This document shows positions 33,599 through 48,647 of a stretch of DNA of 64,000 nt, piece after piece. The position numbers were made by a program, and so were the translations under genes. Source of the DNA: Entrophospora sp. SA101 (taxonomy: Eukaryota; Glomeromycota; Glomeromycetes; Entrophosporales; Entrophosporaceae); NCBI GenBank assembly GCA_958430865.1, contig CAUDNR010002225.1, positions 7,657-71,656 on the forward strand. Direction: 5' to 3'. Under the pieces are notes generated by a model. It had not been told where the DNA came from. It saw only the letters and a list, made by a program, of their open reading frames with translations, and did no database searches. Position 1 is the first letter of the stretch; the number at the start of each line of letters is the position of its first letter.

Positions 33599-35115
33599 AT
33601 GTCACATGATAAATTATTATTACCAGAAAGGAAGGAATTTGTACTTAAAAAATTTAATGAAATGCACAGCTGTGATAGTTGTGGTGAAGACAGAAAAAAT
33701 TTTTTTTTTTCATTAGTTGAAAAAGAGGAGGAGCTTTCAGAAGTTGAAAAATTTTTTTGTAAAGAAAAGTTTATTTATGATTTAGAATTAAATAATGCAA
33801 CGTATAAAGAAGGAAAACCGAAAAAATGTAACAAGTGTAAATTGAAAAAATACTCTGATAGGTTCTGTGAAGGTTGTATTAGTTTACAATTACAGAGTCT
33901 TTTCACCGCTTGGACATCTGGAAATGACACAATTGACAACTTTATTAAACAATGTCAAATGAAATTATCTTTACCAAACTACATTTTAGAATGGATACCT
34001 TATGAGCAATTTGAAGATGTAGAAAAATTAACTGAAGGTGGATTTAGTTCAATTTATACTGCTGAATGGAAAAGAGGTTATATAATTGGTTATGATGAAA
34101 AGGAAAAAAAGTTTAGTTATTTTGGAAAGCAAAAAATAGCATTAAAAAAATTAAATAATTCAAGTAATCCAAACAAAGAATTTTTTGATGAGGTTGGTGG
34201 TTTTTATTTAAATCAAAAGTAAATCATAATATTAATTGATTTTATATTTATTTTCAGGCAATTAATTATTGTAAAATTAAATCAGGAATGATTGTTATTT
34301 GTCATGGTATAACTAAATTTCCAGATAATGGAAATTATGCAATGGTTTTAAATTATTTACAAGGTGGAAATTTAAGAAAACATTTACATAAAAATCATTT
34401 AAATTTAACATTAAAAGATAGAATTACAATCTTTGATTATTTATGTAATGCATTACACCAGATACATCAGAAAGATTTAATCCACTGTGATTTACATAGT
34501 GGTAATATACTTGTTCAAGGAGGTAATTGTTATGTTACAGATTTAGGATTATGTGGGCCAGTTGATGAAAAATCATCAGATAAAGTCTATGGAATTGTAT
34601 CATATGTTGCACCTGAGCTACTTAGGGGTAAAATCAATGCAAAGAACACAAAAGAAACAGATATTTATAGTGTTGGGATGTTAATGTGGGAAATATTTGC
34701 AGGACATCCACCATTTGATGATAGAGCTCACAATCATTGTTTGATTTTTGATATATGTGAGGAAGGTTTACGACCACCAATACTACCTGGAATGCCTGAT
34801 GATTATGTGCAAATGATGCAGAAGTGTTGGGATGAAGATCCATCAAAAAGACCAACTTCCGAAGAGCTTTTGAATTTTGCTGATAATAAATTAAAAGAAG
34901 TTCAGAATTATAATAATTATAATAATAGTAATAGTAGTAGTAATTCACTACAAGTACATAAAGCACATCCAAATGCATATCGGAAAAGTAGAATATTAAA
35001 TGGTGAAATTGCTAAATCAAAAAGCTTAAAAAGTTATATAAGTAACGATAGTTCATTAAATGATCTTGATTGTGACTCTTTTCTCCCAAATGTTGATTTT
35101 AAGAAAGGTGAATAA
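33599..35115 (+). CDS. Tyrosine-kinase-like protein kinase, copy 2
   Basis: Same two-exon gene as 7349-8865 (exons 33599-34192 and 34258-35115), with an identical protein. All kinase landmarks (GGFSS, ALKK, HCDLHSGN, DLG, APE) are kept. Perfect identity over coding and flanking DNA shows that the duplication, not selection, explains the match. Confidence 0.85.
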
Positions 35116-36499
35116 AATTTCATTATTAATTAATTAATTGGAAGTTATTATCCATTAACTATTACCAACAATCTTTTTTATTCCCATTTTTTAATTCATT
35201 AATAAATAAACACTAGATTCTAGTAATAATAGTGAAGGAAAAGAAGATATTGAAAAGAATTGATGAAATTAAATTGTTGAATTATCTATCAATGGATGAT
35301 TTATTGATATCTGCTATAAATTTATTCAATTATATCAATGAAAATTATAAATTTTTAATTCTTGTTTCAGAGAAGAAAATTATTTTTGATATATATATAT
35401 ATATTTTCTTTTTTCTTTATCATTATTTTTAAAGCCACATTTGTAATCGTTGACTTTTTCTTTTAATTCTCTTATTTTATAAAGCCCCATATAACGAATG
35501 CAGCATTGTTGAATTCATTGTGGTGGTGGAAACATCATTTGTTGTATGGTATAACATCACTCACATTGGCAATAATTCTTTATTAATAGATCCAACTCAT
35601 CAATGTTGTAATATTTCTGATAAGATTAAAAGTAAAATATAAAACTCGATTATTGTTTTATTGACCACAACATAAGGTTATATAAAATATGCCTCAAGAA
35701 CTTTCTTCGTAATATATGCTAACTTTATTTCACCATATGGAATGCAACAAATACAAATTGGTTAAATTTATGCTGGTAGCTCTAGGTACCCTGACTCTTT
35801 GAGACAGAATCACTAACGATCTCATCCTTCCTTCCGGGCGTGTTGGTAATTTGAAATTAATTAATTTGCTTCTTGCAAATAACCTTAGCTTGAAGAAAAA
35901 AGATAGTTAAATTCCGAAATACTAGTGCTAACGCTACATTCGTTACGAATTAGTGAACTATAACACTTACCTAATTATTAAAGAAGCGAAATTAAAAAAA
36001 AAATTTTTCCTTTAATTATTATATTGTAGTGAAGACTTAGATTTATGTTCATGAATAATTATAGAAAAAGTTTGTTGATAATTTATTTTGATGGTAGTTA
36101 ATACGCGCATTATCTGGGTCATTGTATATATACTTGTATATATGTAATAATGACTGACTGATCTTACAAAATAGGATGGAGGTCCTTTCATGTATCAATT
36201 GTTCATGGATGATGACGAAATTCCGAAAAGATTGTTGATTCTAAAACAAGCACATATATATTCTTTAAATAAAAAAAGAAAAATCTAAATTTCCTCATTT
36301 CATATTTTATTATTAAAAAAATTTCCAAATGGAAATAATACATTTTTTTATACATAAAAAAAAAAATTATTTTAATCATATCAAGTTAAATTAAATGAAT
36401 GAATAAATTTTAATCGATAAATATATAAATATCTACGAATAATAATAATAACAATAGACAACACACACACACACACGTATTTAAATGTTCTGCCAGAAA

Positions 36500-38910
36500 T
36501 CAAGAATATATTGGCAATCTTCTACTAGAGTAGCTTGTATCACCGCCTAATCTAGTCATAACAAGTCGTCTAGATAAGATTTGATTTGAGGCAAGTATAG
36601 GATTATCATAGTCATCGGCATAATAATCATCGTCATCATCTTCGCTATATTGATTTTCTTTTTTACTAGCTTCGAAATCCTTCCAATCATCTTTCTTGCT
36701 GGTTCCGTTGGCTCGATTCGACCTAATCAAATTAACCAACCAGTTTGTTGATACCGGACTCTCTTTATCGTCAATAATCATATCGTCGACTGAATCGGTT
36801 TTTGAATCAGAATTTATTATTTCTTCTCCGATCTTTATCTGAATTGGCGCAACTTCGAATGGTAACGGCACGTCTTTAATAGCACGGAATTGCCCACAAT
36901 TATTAACATGCTAAGAATTAAAATATATTTATATATATTTATTATTATATTTATTATCAACCTACTGCACAATAGAAATAAAAAAAAAAGCTTATATACC
37001 TCATTTTCAACTCTAAAGAAATTCCATATCCATCTTCTGATAATTTCACCAATTGCAATAAAGAGTGCGACATTTACGTAATCATTGGGAAATATTAAAA
37101 TAAAAACCCAACTTGATCTCAAAAAGAAATTTACTGCAATTCCAGCATAATAAATCCAATTTTCATTGTAAACTAAATGATCCCTTAATAAATAATTTTC
37201 ACTTTGTAAACTGAATAGTGACCAATCCATTAGAACATCCCATGAAAATGCATACAATGTTGCGATAGTTTGTGATATGATCCAAGTTGTATAAACAAAA
37301 TGATTGCCTAAAAATTTATTACAAAAATATATATATTAATATTAATCAGCGTAAAGATGTAAAATCTTAGTTTAGTAACAATAGTCATGACTAAAGTTGA
37401 TTTAACATACTAACAGTTTAGTAATATTAATGATTCTATTCAATAATAAATCAATTACCTTGTATACGATCAAAATATAAAGCCCATAATGGGATCATAG
37501 TAGATAAATATTTCAAAGCATTGATCAAATGAGGAAAGACTTTTCTGGTGTCATGGTAACGTCTTAAACAATGAATCATACGTATGGTAGCAGGGATCAT
37601 ACCAAGTAATGGAACGAATATCGTTAAAGTATCATTACAATCTTCGTTAACTTATATATTTTAAAATTAAAAAGAAATTAGCATAAAACATTAAAGGAAA
37701 CAATTATTAATTAATCAATTAATTATACTTACATATACACGTTAAGAGTCTCATAGTAGTAAAGGAATACGATAAACTGTTCAAAACATCAGCAATAAAG
37801 AAATCGCGAAATTCTACACGATAATAAAAACAAGCAATTTGTCGACCCTAAGAAAATAATAATAATAGACGTTGTTGTTGTTAGTGGATAGTTTTAAAGA
37901 ATTTATTGGATTTAAAAGAATTAATTACCATTGTAAACAGAAACCATCGTCTTGCATTATAGTAAAATGTTGGATAAGGAGTGATAAGCAATGAGATCAA
38001 ACATGACAATAAGAGTCCCGGATAAAAAGTAAAACTCACAAATTCTATTTTATTTAAAACACTTAAAAGAATTATGAAATTTGCCACAAGGAAAAGCGTG
38101 GCTGGGATCTAATTAATATTAAATATTAATTAGCAATTAATAAATATATAAGTATTAGTAATATTAAAACATTCTTTTACCTCCAAATATTGTTGAAAAT
38201 TCAGATTATCTCTCGGATCGAATTCAAATATAAATTTGTAATTTATACGTGTTTGATCCCAAATATACATATTAATTCCAATTAGTAGAGACATTATTAT
38301 TGGTAATAAAACTCCAATGTATAGATGAATTAAAATATCCCATTTCTCGGGTTGTGTACTTGATGCTTTTTGTAAAAAAAATAATTATTAGAAGAAGAAA
38401 AAATTAATTTAATCACAGTTGAAACATTTTGTTACCATAAAAAATTATGATTGGAATTGCTATTCCAAGACATAAACCAACACGCAAAGACGCTCCATTG
38501 AATATCTATTTATAAATATTAACGATACTGTTAGTATAATAATAATAAAAGCAGTGATTATATTATATTATATTATTACATTATGCATATTATTTGGAAG
38601 CCTTAATTTTCTCATAGCGATTTGTCTAGAGCCGCCTTCAAAATTTTTTACATAAAATTCCTATCATGCGCATATATTATAATATTAATTTATTTATCAT
38701 GACAATAAAAATTATAATTATAAAACTAATCGTTCGATCAAACCTCGACATCCTTGATAAGTAAATTTAATATATCAGATTTTATAAAATTACTACTTTT
38801 AACTTTCGGTAAATAGATTTGAGAGCCATTACGTTTTGAAGAAATGTCATATTTTTTTAGGATTTTAATAAATCCCAATTTATTAAGCACCTGCAAGGTT
38901 GTTGTTGTTG

Positions 38911-38981
<71 letters not shown>

Positions 38982-40164
38982 CTTTATTATAATTTAAAAA
39001 ATACCCTGTATTCATTTAGCATTTTTACACCTCTATAAAATTCAAATATTGCTTTTCTTATTTTTTTCTTTGCTTCTTTGTAATCAACTGCAAAATCATA
39101 TGCACTATTTCTACCAAAAGAAGACGACGACATTCTTGTTGCAATGTTTCCTATACTTTGCTTTATATTCTATATAAAACAATAAAAAACAACAAACTCA
39201 ATTAAATGTGACTTATTAGATTTATATGTATATTTTATACAAACTTACGCGCCCTGACGTTTTTTTATTATTATTTTTTAAGGCTTTTAAATCTTCGAGT
39301 TGTTGTTGAAGAATGGCAAAACGCCTTATAGCTTCTTTCTCTTGTGCTGTAAGGAATATTCTTATTAATATAAAAATAATAATCGTTTATATTATATATA
39401 ATATGTACAAAAATTTAAAAATGGTCCTTACAATCATAAAATATTTTTACTTTTTCTAATTCTTGTTCTAAAGCTACGAAAAAAACTCGTTCTTCCGGGT
39501 TTACTTGGTCCATAATTGTATCTAATGATGTTATTAACGGATACCGTGCTGTATTCGAGAAAAAAATTATTATTATTATTTATCACGGAAATTTTTTATT
39601 TTTTAAAAAAAAAATAACTAATTAATTACTATTTTCCGAAATAGATTGTCTTTTTGGATTATTATGCAATTTCCATGAGACTCCACGCATGAAGGAGTTG
39701 GCGGTTTCAGCCATCCCAGTAAAGCTAAATCTTCCTTGACTAGTTTGGGATTGGTATGAAGTTCGCCTTGATGTATTTAATGGTGGTGGTGGTGTTATGG
39801 GTGTTGGGAATTCATGTGGGTATGAATGGTGATGAAATTCGTCATCCATTTGAATTTCTTCATCTTTTTCAATTACTTCTCTTTGGTTTTCTTGAAATCC
39901 TTGATTTTTATCATATTGTAATGGTGTTTGACGATTTGATAATGGGTAACTTAATTCCCTTTCTCTTGATATTCGAGCTTTTTGAACCAAACGTAACTTT
40001 TTTTTCAATCCTTTGTAATCAATATACCTAAGCGTTAAAAAATCGAAAAATAAATATGTATGTGTGAAAAAGGCAATTTAAATTTTATTTCGAAAAATTA
40101 ATTGTACTTACTTAATCTTCCATTCTGGCACGGCTTCACTTTGAAAAGATTTAGAAAATTTCAT
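36500..40164 (-). CDS. SPX-EXS phosphate exporter, SYG1/XPR1 type, copy 2
   Basis: Second copy of the gene at 10250-13914, offset by exactly 26250, including introns and microsatellites. The start is at 40164 (MKFSKSFQ), the EXS motif YAFSWDVLMDW lies near 37250, and the acidic C-tail ends at 36500. If the duplication is real, the genome carries two identical exporters within 30 kb. If it is an assembly artefact, there is one gene. Confidence 0.9.
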
Positions 40165-40252
40165 TTCAATTTCTGAAAAGCAATTAACCCCAGCAAAAAA
40201 ACGACGAGTAATTTATTTAATCAAAAAAATAAAAAGAAAGGAATGGCAATTG

Positions 40253-40288
<36 letters not shown>

Positions 40289-41700
40289 GCGTGTGTGTGT
40301 TGCGTGCGTATGTGTGTGTGTGGTATTTAATTAAAACTTTTTCGTCAAGGAAGCCAAGTATTAAATTGATGTCATTAAAAATTCACAAAGAAAAATATTT
40401 TAATTCTTTTCGATATACTTTATACTAAATCGTAATACTATTGATAAGAAGATAAATGATTGATAATGAATGTAAAAGAACACGCGTTTGTTCTATTTAA
40501 AATTTGGGGACTGCAAAATTTCCATACAGGATCAACAATAACGAAATACCATATAGGTTTTTCGGTCCCTTTGACCAATTTTGTCAAAAATCTCCATTTG
40601 GTAAGGTTGATTTGTCAGTCGTCTGACAACACTTGATTAATATTTGAAAATTTTTATTGGAATTTTTTAAAAAAAAAAAGCTTAATTAATTATAATTAAT
40701 TTTATTTATCGCACAAAAAAAAAATTTTTTTCAGGAGTTCAAATGTTTTCTGCCTATAAATATAACTATATCTATATAACAATATTAATTATAATTCGTC
40801 ACTTACTATTTATAAATCATTTGATCTCAGTTTCATGAAAATACTCTATCCACATATGTCATAATGAAATTTACAGAGAACGGACGGAATCGGGAAAATA
40901 CCATTAATGTTAATATGTTTAGTTGATTATAGAGCATTCCTAAATTAGTTAGCAAATTTATTCAACAATTCGCAAAAGATGTTATTATTACGAAATAAAA
41001 TGTCTATTATGTTTGCATTTGCACAGAAACACTTTTCAAGATTTCAATGGGTGGATTATCTTAAATATTCAGTTTGGAAATTCCATGGCTGGTGCGTTCA
41101 TTATTTCTATGATAATGCAAAACGCATTGGCCCAGTATAATGAAGTTTCTCTAGAGAATGAATTGCTATTGACATCGACCGAATTCAAATGCTTTTGTAT
41201 CTAAACTTCACTTGATGCTTTCTATGTCTTTTTACTTTTTGTTTACATGTCTCTCGGATTTATTTACTCGCCATTAGAATGCTCTGATAGTCGTGCTTTT
41301 GAATCAATAATGCTAGTCGACTACGCAAGTTAGAAACTCGGAGAATTGTTTGATTCATTTCGTCATTTGTTTCAATTGGAGAGAAATTTACATTCCAGGT
41401 GGGTGGATGTTTAAATTAACTTGCTTCTTACAAATAACCTTGGCTTGAAGAAGACAGTTTGATATTACATATTTCCTTTTTTACAAATTCCTGGAATGTA
41501 TGCTAGTACCAATACGTTCGTTACAATTTATTAAGCTGCGTTCATGTCATTTTCTTTCAATGTTATTGCAGAAAAATTAATTAAGTTTAATCGAAATTTA
41601 ACAGTGAATTAGACTTTCCACAATAATATATTTATTGTTTTTTTAAATGATAGAGGAAAAAAGTGAATTTGTATTTTGATTTCCAAATTTTATGTTAAAA

Positions 41701-42264
41701 ATGTCACATGGCAAGTTATTATCACCAGAAAGGAGTGAGTTTGTATTTAACTTTATAATGAAGTGTGTAGTAATGCTTTTGTTAATTCTGATAGAGAAAG
41801 TATAAAAGAGTGGTTTTCTTCATTGGTTGAAAGGAACGAGGAAGCTTTCCGAGAATGAAAAAGAATTTTGTAGATTATTCATGATTTAGAATTAAATAAT
41901 GCATGCAGTTTATGAAACAGGAGAACCAAAAGAATGTAACAGGTGTAAATCCACCAAATACTCTGGTAGATTCTGTGAAGGTTGTATTAGTTTACAATTA
42001 CAGAGCCTTTTCAATACTTGGACATCTGGAAACAACATAGTTGATGACTTTATTAAACAATGTCAAATGAAAACATCTTTACCATATTATATTTTAGAAT
42101 GGATACCATATGAACAATTTGATGATATAGAAAAATTAACTGAAGGTCGATTTAGTTCGATTTATGTTGCTACATGGACAAGAGGAACTATTAATGAGTA
42201 TGATGAAAATAAAAAGGAATTTAGTTATTTTGGTAGTCAAATTGTAGCATTAAAATGTGAGCAT
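41701..42264 (+). pseudogene. Degraded kinase copy, A' counterpart
   Basis: Identical to 15451-16014: an N-terminal Cys-rich segment plus a mutated glycine loop (GRFSS), with the catalytic half missing. Confidence 0.8.
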
Positions 42265-42947
42265 TGTTGAATTGTTGAATTCGTTGTGGTGGTGGAAACA
42301 TCATTTGTTGCGTGGTATAGCATCACTCTGGCAAAAGTTAGATCCAACTCATCAATTTTATAATATCTTCTGACAGATTAACAGTAAATATATAACCTGA
42401 TTATTGTTTTATTGTTCATAACATAAGATTATAAGTTATGCTTCAATGCTGACTTTATTCTACCATGGGGAAGGCATCAATTGTAATTTATGCTGGTAAC
42501 TCTAGTCACTCGTAGGTAGATCATAAATCCCTAACTCTTTGAGGTATAACTATTATCCTAAATGTTCTATTAATGATCTCCGGGTGGGTTGGTGTTTAAA
42601 ATCAACTTTCTTCTTGCAAATGACCTTTGCTCGAAGAAGATAGTTCGATAATACATGCTATACTTGCCCTTTTCCAAATTCCCAAAATGCATACTAGTAT
42701 TAATATGATATGTTCGTGTCATTTCATTTACCGAATTATCAAAAAAAAATTTTAAAGGCTAGTTTCAACGTTATCCCAGAAAATTAGTATTTTTTTAGTT
42801 TTTTTAAAAAAGTATTTTTTGATCTCCAAAATCCCAATGATAGTAGGTTCCCCGACTGAAGTTTACTAATTTCATAATATGAATTGATAATGGATTATGT
42901 TAAATGATTTTCAAAGTGAATTTCGTTATCTTTAACTAAAGTTAAAA

Positions 42948-43870
42948 ATGTCACATGGTAGATTGTTATCACAATAAAGATGGGAGTTTGTATAAAGAAA
43001 TGTATGACAATGCTGTTGTTAACTGTGATAGTCAAAAAAAAAATATGGAAAATTTATTTGTGATTTTATAAATTGGGCAAATAAAAAGAATGCAACAAGT
43101 GTAAATCAACCAAATACCCTATTAGATTCTGTGAAGGGCTGTACTAGTTACAGTTACAGGGTCTTTTCACCACTTGGACATCTGGAAATTACATGATTGT
43201 GATGTCTTATGATTTCGATCATCAAAAGATTATTATTTTTTATATGATAAAGATAAGAAATATATTTTTTAAAACATGAATTATAAAAAGAAGCTTTTAC
43301 TAATATGTAATATAAACAAACTCAATAGAAATTTTTATGGTAAATAAATCAAATGGCTTTAAACCATTAAACAAAACTTTTTATTGTTTTTATTGCTCAA
43401 AATAAACTATATAGAGCTTTTTTCTCTATCTCATTGGGTTATAAAGTTTATCTATGTATTTACTATATATATAAAAAATTTTTTTTTATTTGGAAAGAAA
43501 AAAACCCCTCTATGCCCAAAAGTTTGATCTATTTACTATAATTTCCCTTAGTTTTCATGTTTGTATCTCTTTAGTGATACGATTTTTATTTATTTTTTAA
43601 AAAAAAGTTCATTAATTACGTTAGCATCACTCATCTCAAATGAAATCATCTTTGCCAAATTACGTTTTAAATGGACACCTTTGAGTAATATGGTTATAGA
43701 ACAAAGTTGGTTGAAGGTAAATTTATATTGCTGCATGGACAAGAGGAAATATATTTTGGGAAGGCAAGATATCACATTAAAAAGTTAAAAATAATAATCC
43801 AAGAAAAGCATTTCTTGATGAAGTTTATAGTTTTTTTATTTAATCAATTAATTGCTTCAAAAATTTTATA
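42948..43870 (+). pseudogene. Degraded kinase fragments, A' counterpart
   Basis: Counterpart of 16698-17620 with the same fragments and frameshifts. Confidence 0.6.
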
Positions 43871-44536
43871 TCATTTTAAAAAAGTTAGCTGGCAAGTTTT
43901 ATTCAGCTTCAAAAGCTAAAACTTAGCATTGAACATTCCAAATTTGGTAACAAATTTTTTCATAGAATGAAACATTATCAAAAGTAAATCAATTACCAAA
44001 TTTGGTCATCTAATCCAAAATATTGCAATTGGTGTTTCCGATCATTAACCCCCTCTTTTTCGAATAATCAAATATCCAAAAAGAATTATGAAATACATCA
44101 GATGATTTTCGGCAATGGGTAGAATTTCGAACATTTCGAATAGTCATAAAATATTAGTTGTCATTTGGCAAGGTGTTACAAAATATTTCGAATGCCAATT
44201 TCAAAGGCATAGCATAAATACTCTGAACAGACATAATAATAATAAGTATTTTGAACAGTCACAAGTATTTCAAATAGTTATAAACATTAGTATTTCGAAT
44301 AGTTGCAAGTATTTCAATTAACCACAAGTATTTCAATTAAATGATAATAATTATGAATATTTGAATATCACTTTTATTTTTGATCAGAAACCCTATCCTT
44401 AAAAAAAATTACTAATTTTTTTTTACATGAATTGACTTCCTTAAAGCTGGACTGAAATGGTGGTAGTTTTTTTAATGTGTATTATAATAATGTTTCAAAA
44501 CTTTTAAATTTTGAGTGTAGATGTTCCGCATTGTAT

Positions 44537-47187
44537 ATTAATTGATTTTATATCTGAATTATTATCAAATTCAATTGTTATGTGCTAAATTCTTCGACGA
44601 CGGAAATCACGCAATGATTTTAAATTATTTGCAAGATGGAGGATAGGGGTTACAATATACACTGCCCTGGAATAAAGTATCCGAACCTCGTTTTTTATTA
44701 ATTCCACAGACTTTTACATAATAAAAATTTTTTTTTGAAGATATCATCATGTAGCTTAGGTTCTAACGATTGTGTATGCAATATTTCATGATTCTGTTAT
44801 TTATATTATTTTTTTAACCAAAAAAAAAAACGAACTTCAATTAATATAAAAAATATAAAAATGATCAAAAATTTTCTAAAAACCAAAATTTTTATTAAAA
44901 CATCACCTAATAAAAAATTTAATATTCTGTGGGCCATCCATTATTAGATATGCGTGCCTCAATACTCTTTGGCATGCTTTCAATCAGTTTATTATAAACT
45001 TCTTCAGGAATATCAGACCACTCCTCTTGCAAAGAAATATCTAATTCTTGAGAATTCTTGGGATGGATTTCACGTTTTTTTAATCTTCTTTCTAATTCAT
45101 CCCAAAGATGTTCTATTGGATTAAGATCAGGAGATTGAGATGGCAAATTGGATAAGATTTTTATATTATTATTATTTATCCATTTTTGCCAAATAACAGA
45201 TTTCCATTGTCTGATTATCCAATTTCTTCTATCTAAACACCATTTTAACCGGTTTTCTCTTTGTGTTGATCTGTTAATAGAGGTTTCACTGCGGCAACCC
45301 TGGACTGGATCCCAAGTTCATGCAAATTTTTGCGAATTGTTTTAACTGACACTTCTACACCACTGACCACCAACAAATTTTCTTTGAATCTCTTCTGCAG
45401 AACTGCGATTAATTTTTAATGAAATTTCTCTGAGAGTTTTTTGTTCACTAACATTTAATGCACAGGGACGTCCATTTCTTGGTGCACTTCTTAGGCCTTT
45501 AGCATTTTCATAACGTTTAATGGTATCATAAACTGTAGTTTTTGGAAGCTTAAGTATCTTTGCAATTTTATTAAGACTACTACCACTTAATCTAAGACCC
45601 AAAAATTTTTCCACGCTCAACTTCAGTTAATTCGTAATTTTTTGGCATTTTTATTATTAACAAATTTTCTACCAATGGCAGGAAAATAATTTTTTCCATA
45701 ATTTATATCTTAGAACTTAGGCTACAAAATGGTATTTTTTTTTTCTCGTTATGTAAAATTTTGAGAAAATACAAATTTAAACAAATTTAATTGATCGTTT
45801 TTTTTTGGTTAAAAAAATTAATATAAATACCAGAATTGTGAAATATTGCATACACATTCCATTAGAACCTAAGCTACATGATGATATTTTCAAAAAAAAA
45901 ATTTATTATGTAAAAGTGTGCGAAATTAATATTAATAAAAAGCTAGGTTCGGATACTTTCTTCCGGGCAGTGTATATTTATGCGATGCATTACACAAAAA
46001 GATTTAATATATGATAAAATCCATTGTGATTTATCATACAGTGTTTCAAAACAATTATGCAAGGTAGATTAACAAAACTAGATTCATTGGAATCTTATCG
46101 AAAAATTAACAATAAGAAATTCTATCGCCGTTTTTTTCTAAAACCAATTCACATTTCCGTTTCATAGTCACAATAATATTTTTGACTGAATTTTTTCCCA
46201 TTCTTCAACCATAAATATCTACAACTCCCTGGAAACATATTTTAAGATCAGAGCTGTTTGATGACCAGCCTATTACGCGAATTCTTTTTTCAGAAATGAA
46301 AGTTTTTGCAACATATAATAAACATACGTTTTTTATTTTGAGCGATTAATTATATATTAAAAATACAATAAACAATTTAAATAAACGAATGCCTCCCGTA
46401 TTCTACCGTTCTTTTCATGTGGCTGTTAATAGTTATAACTACACTTCAATAATAAAATTATATATAGTGAATTGTCACGAAAACATCCACGACACTCCAA
46501 ATCCAAATATTATTTGTTATCCAATCTGATAATGTGGATTTATTATCTTTATACTTTTTATTTTTATTAACATTTTTGTTAATTTTATTCCTTTTCATAT
46601 GTTTGTCAATACCAAAACGTATTTCTGTATTTATAACGTATTTTCCATATTTTTTTCTTTGGTTAAATCATTCATGTTTTCCATAAGATTTTTCTTATAA
46701 ACATCATGTGATCATAAAAATCTTTTGGTATAATTCCTTTTTATCAGATCAATGGACGTGCGTGAGTTGGTTTTTTATCTTGGTATCTTCTCCAATATCA
46801 ACATATTTCCAGGAGCTAACCGGTTCATTTTAAAATAAATTTACACTTTGGTGCCTTTTTTTTTTCTAAACACATTGCATATTGCACTTGAGCTACTTGG
46901 AGACAAAAAACAACACAAAGATCACAAAAGAAATCAGATATTTATAGTGTTGGGGTGCTTATGTGGGAAAGATTTGCAGGACATCCACCATTTGACAATA
47001 AAGCCCATAATCATCGTTTAATTTTTGATATATGTGAGAGTTTACGACCATCAATATCACCAGGCAGGAATGTCTGATGATTATGTACAAATTATGCAAA
47101 GATTTTGGGATGCGGGAACTATCAAAAAGACAAACTATTGAAAAACTTGGTCAATTTGCTGAGAATAACTCAATTCAAATTTTCTAA
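44537..47187 (+). pseudogene. Kinase relic split by Tc1, A' counterpart
   Basis: Counterpart of 18287-20937. The Tc1 element at 44658-45974 occupies the same TA site, so insertion preceded the block duplication. Confidence 0.75.
44658..45974 (-). mobile_element. Defective Tc1/mariner element, A' copy
   Basis: Same inverted termini, TA target duplication and broken transposase (minus, 44919-45648) as the element at 18408-19724. Confidence 0.9.
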
Positions 47188-48181
47188 ATTAAAAAACATG
47201 AAATTGATTTTAGTCAGATGCATATAATACAAATTGCTAAATCAAAAATTATATTTGGGAGCGAGTGTTTTGTGATTACGTGGATCTGAATTGGTTTTTA
47301 TTAACGAATAATTTTGGCTTAGTGATTTATAAATGCTTATTTATTTTATTTTATTCATTATTAACTTATTTCTAAGCTAAAAGTTATTAAACTTATTTTA
47401 CGAATATATTGAATTCAAACTTCTTGTATACAATTAAGTTAATTAGTAGCATTTTCATTACTATAATTACTTTCACATTAATTGCTTATACGTTGATTTC
47501 TACTAAATAAAGTTAAGGTTATGCGAAATAGAAATGAATAATTCAACGAATCGGTGATAATAGGGTGAATTATTAATTCTCTGGACATTTTAATTACTAC
47601 AATGTTTTTTATTCCCATTTAATTAATTAAGTTGGATGGGAATTTTTACACATTATATTAATCTTCAACTGTTTTTATTTTTAGAATTTTTCCTTTATAT
47701 TATTATTAAAATCATGTTGACTTTGTCTTTAATTCTCTTGTTTCACAAGGAGCATCGTTGAATTCATGCTAGTAATGGAAACATTATTTTCCATAATAAT
47801 AATAAAACTTGGACTTAAATTCGATGTATCACTCTCTCACGTACTCACGTGCTAGTGTGGGTGTGTGAATCCAACTCCAAAAACTTTCGTATAACGATCA
47901 AAGGTTTTTTTTATTTCTAATACTAATGCGAGATTTTGATATATTTTTTTCCCCTTCAGAAGTATATATTAATAACATGTGACCGTGGTAGTGTGAAATA
48001 GAACTATGTCGTAATTTATGCAAAGTTAAATCATATTGATAAATATAAATAGCAAACAATTTCCTTATTTTGCCAATATATAAAACGACACCTACCAAAA
48101 TGCGCGCTCGCACATTCAACAAATAAATTTTTTTTTTAAAAAAAAATCCGAATTTAAAATAAACACAAAAAAACATTAAAT

Positions 48182-48511
48182 ATGTAAGTTTTTTCTCTTT
48201 GAAGAAAATTGATTACGCATAAATAAATTAATAAATCATCATTATTAAAAATTAGGGGCAAAGGTTCAGGAAAAGGCGGCGGTGGCGGCGGTAAAAGTAG
48301 CGGCGGCGGTAAAAGTGGTGGTAGTAAAAGCGGCGGTGGCGGTGGTTTTGCTTCATCTGCCAAATCTTCGGCAAATTCTCGTGCTAATGCATTCAATCCT
48401 TCATCTAACCAATACAACCCATCTACAAGTCAAGGACGAAGTGGACAAACATCCCATCAATCGCATAACCGTGCAGCAGATAACAACAGAATTGTTAGAG
48501 AAAGTAGATAG
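48182..48511 (+). CDS. Small Gly/Ser-rich protein, start codon split by an intron
   Basis: Exon 1 ends with AT (48182-48183) before a canonical gtaagt donor. Exon 2 starts at 48256 after ..attag and supplies G, making ATG, then GGC AAA GGT. The 85-residue product is MGKGSGKGGGGGGKSS.., a run of Gly/Lys/Ser repeats (residues 2-31), then FASSAKSSANSRANAFNPSSNQYNP and a polar C-terminus ending IVRESR before TAG at 48509-48511. Codon use (GGC/GGT alternation) and the clean splice support a real gene. It has no known domain. Such Gly/Lys-rich proteins may bind nucleic acid or be disordered; this is inference. Confidence 0.55.
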
Positions 48512-48647
48512 TTGCAAAATGAAAAATTTACTATGTTTTTTTTTCAATTGATAACTTTGTTTACATATATTTGTTGTTTGTTGTTGTTGCAGAATATCAT
48601 TTAATAAAGTTTTGTTAGAAAAAATTTGCCAAAAAATTTTTTTGATG

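Larger units (their letters stand above)
31500..47429. repeat. Segmental duplication, block A' (copy 2)
   Basis: Same orientation and nearly identical to 5251-21179; the offset is 26249, then 26250 after the extra T near 31895. The right edge is followed by sequence that still resembles kinase 3' flank, which suggests that this copy keeps the original right border. Confidence 0.95.

Noticed and set aside
48154..48417. Proline-rich minus ORF
   Set aside because: It is the reverse of the Gly-rich exon, which has a better splice and start on the plus strand.
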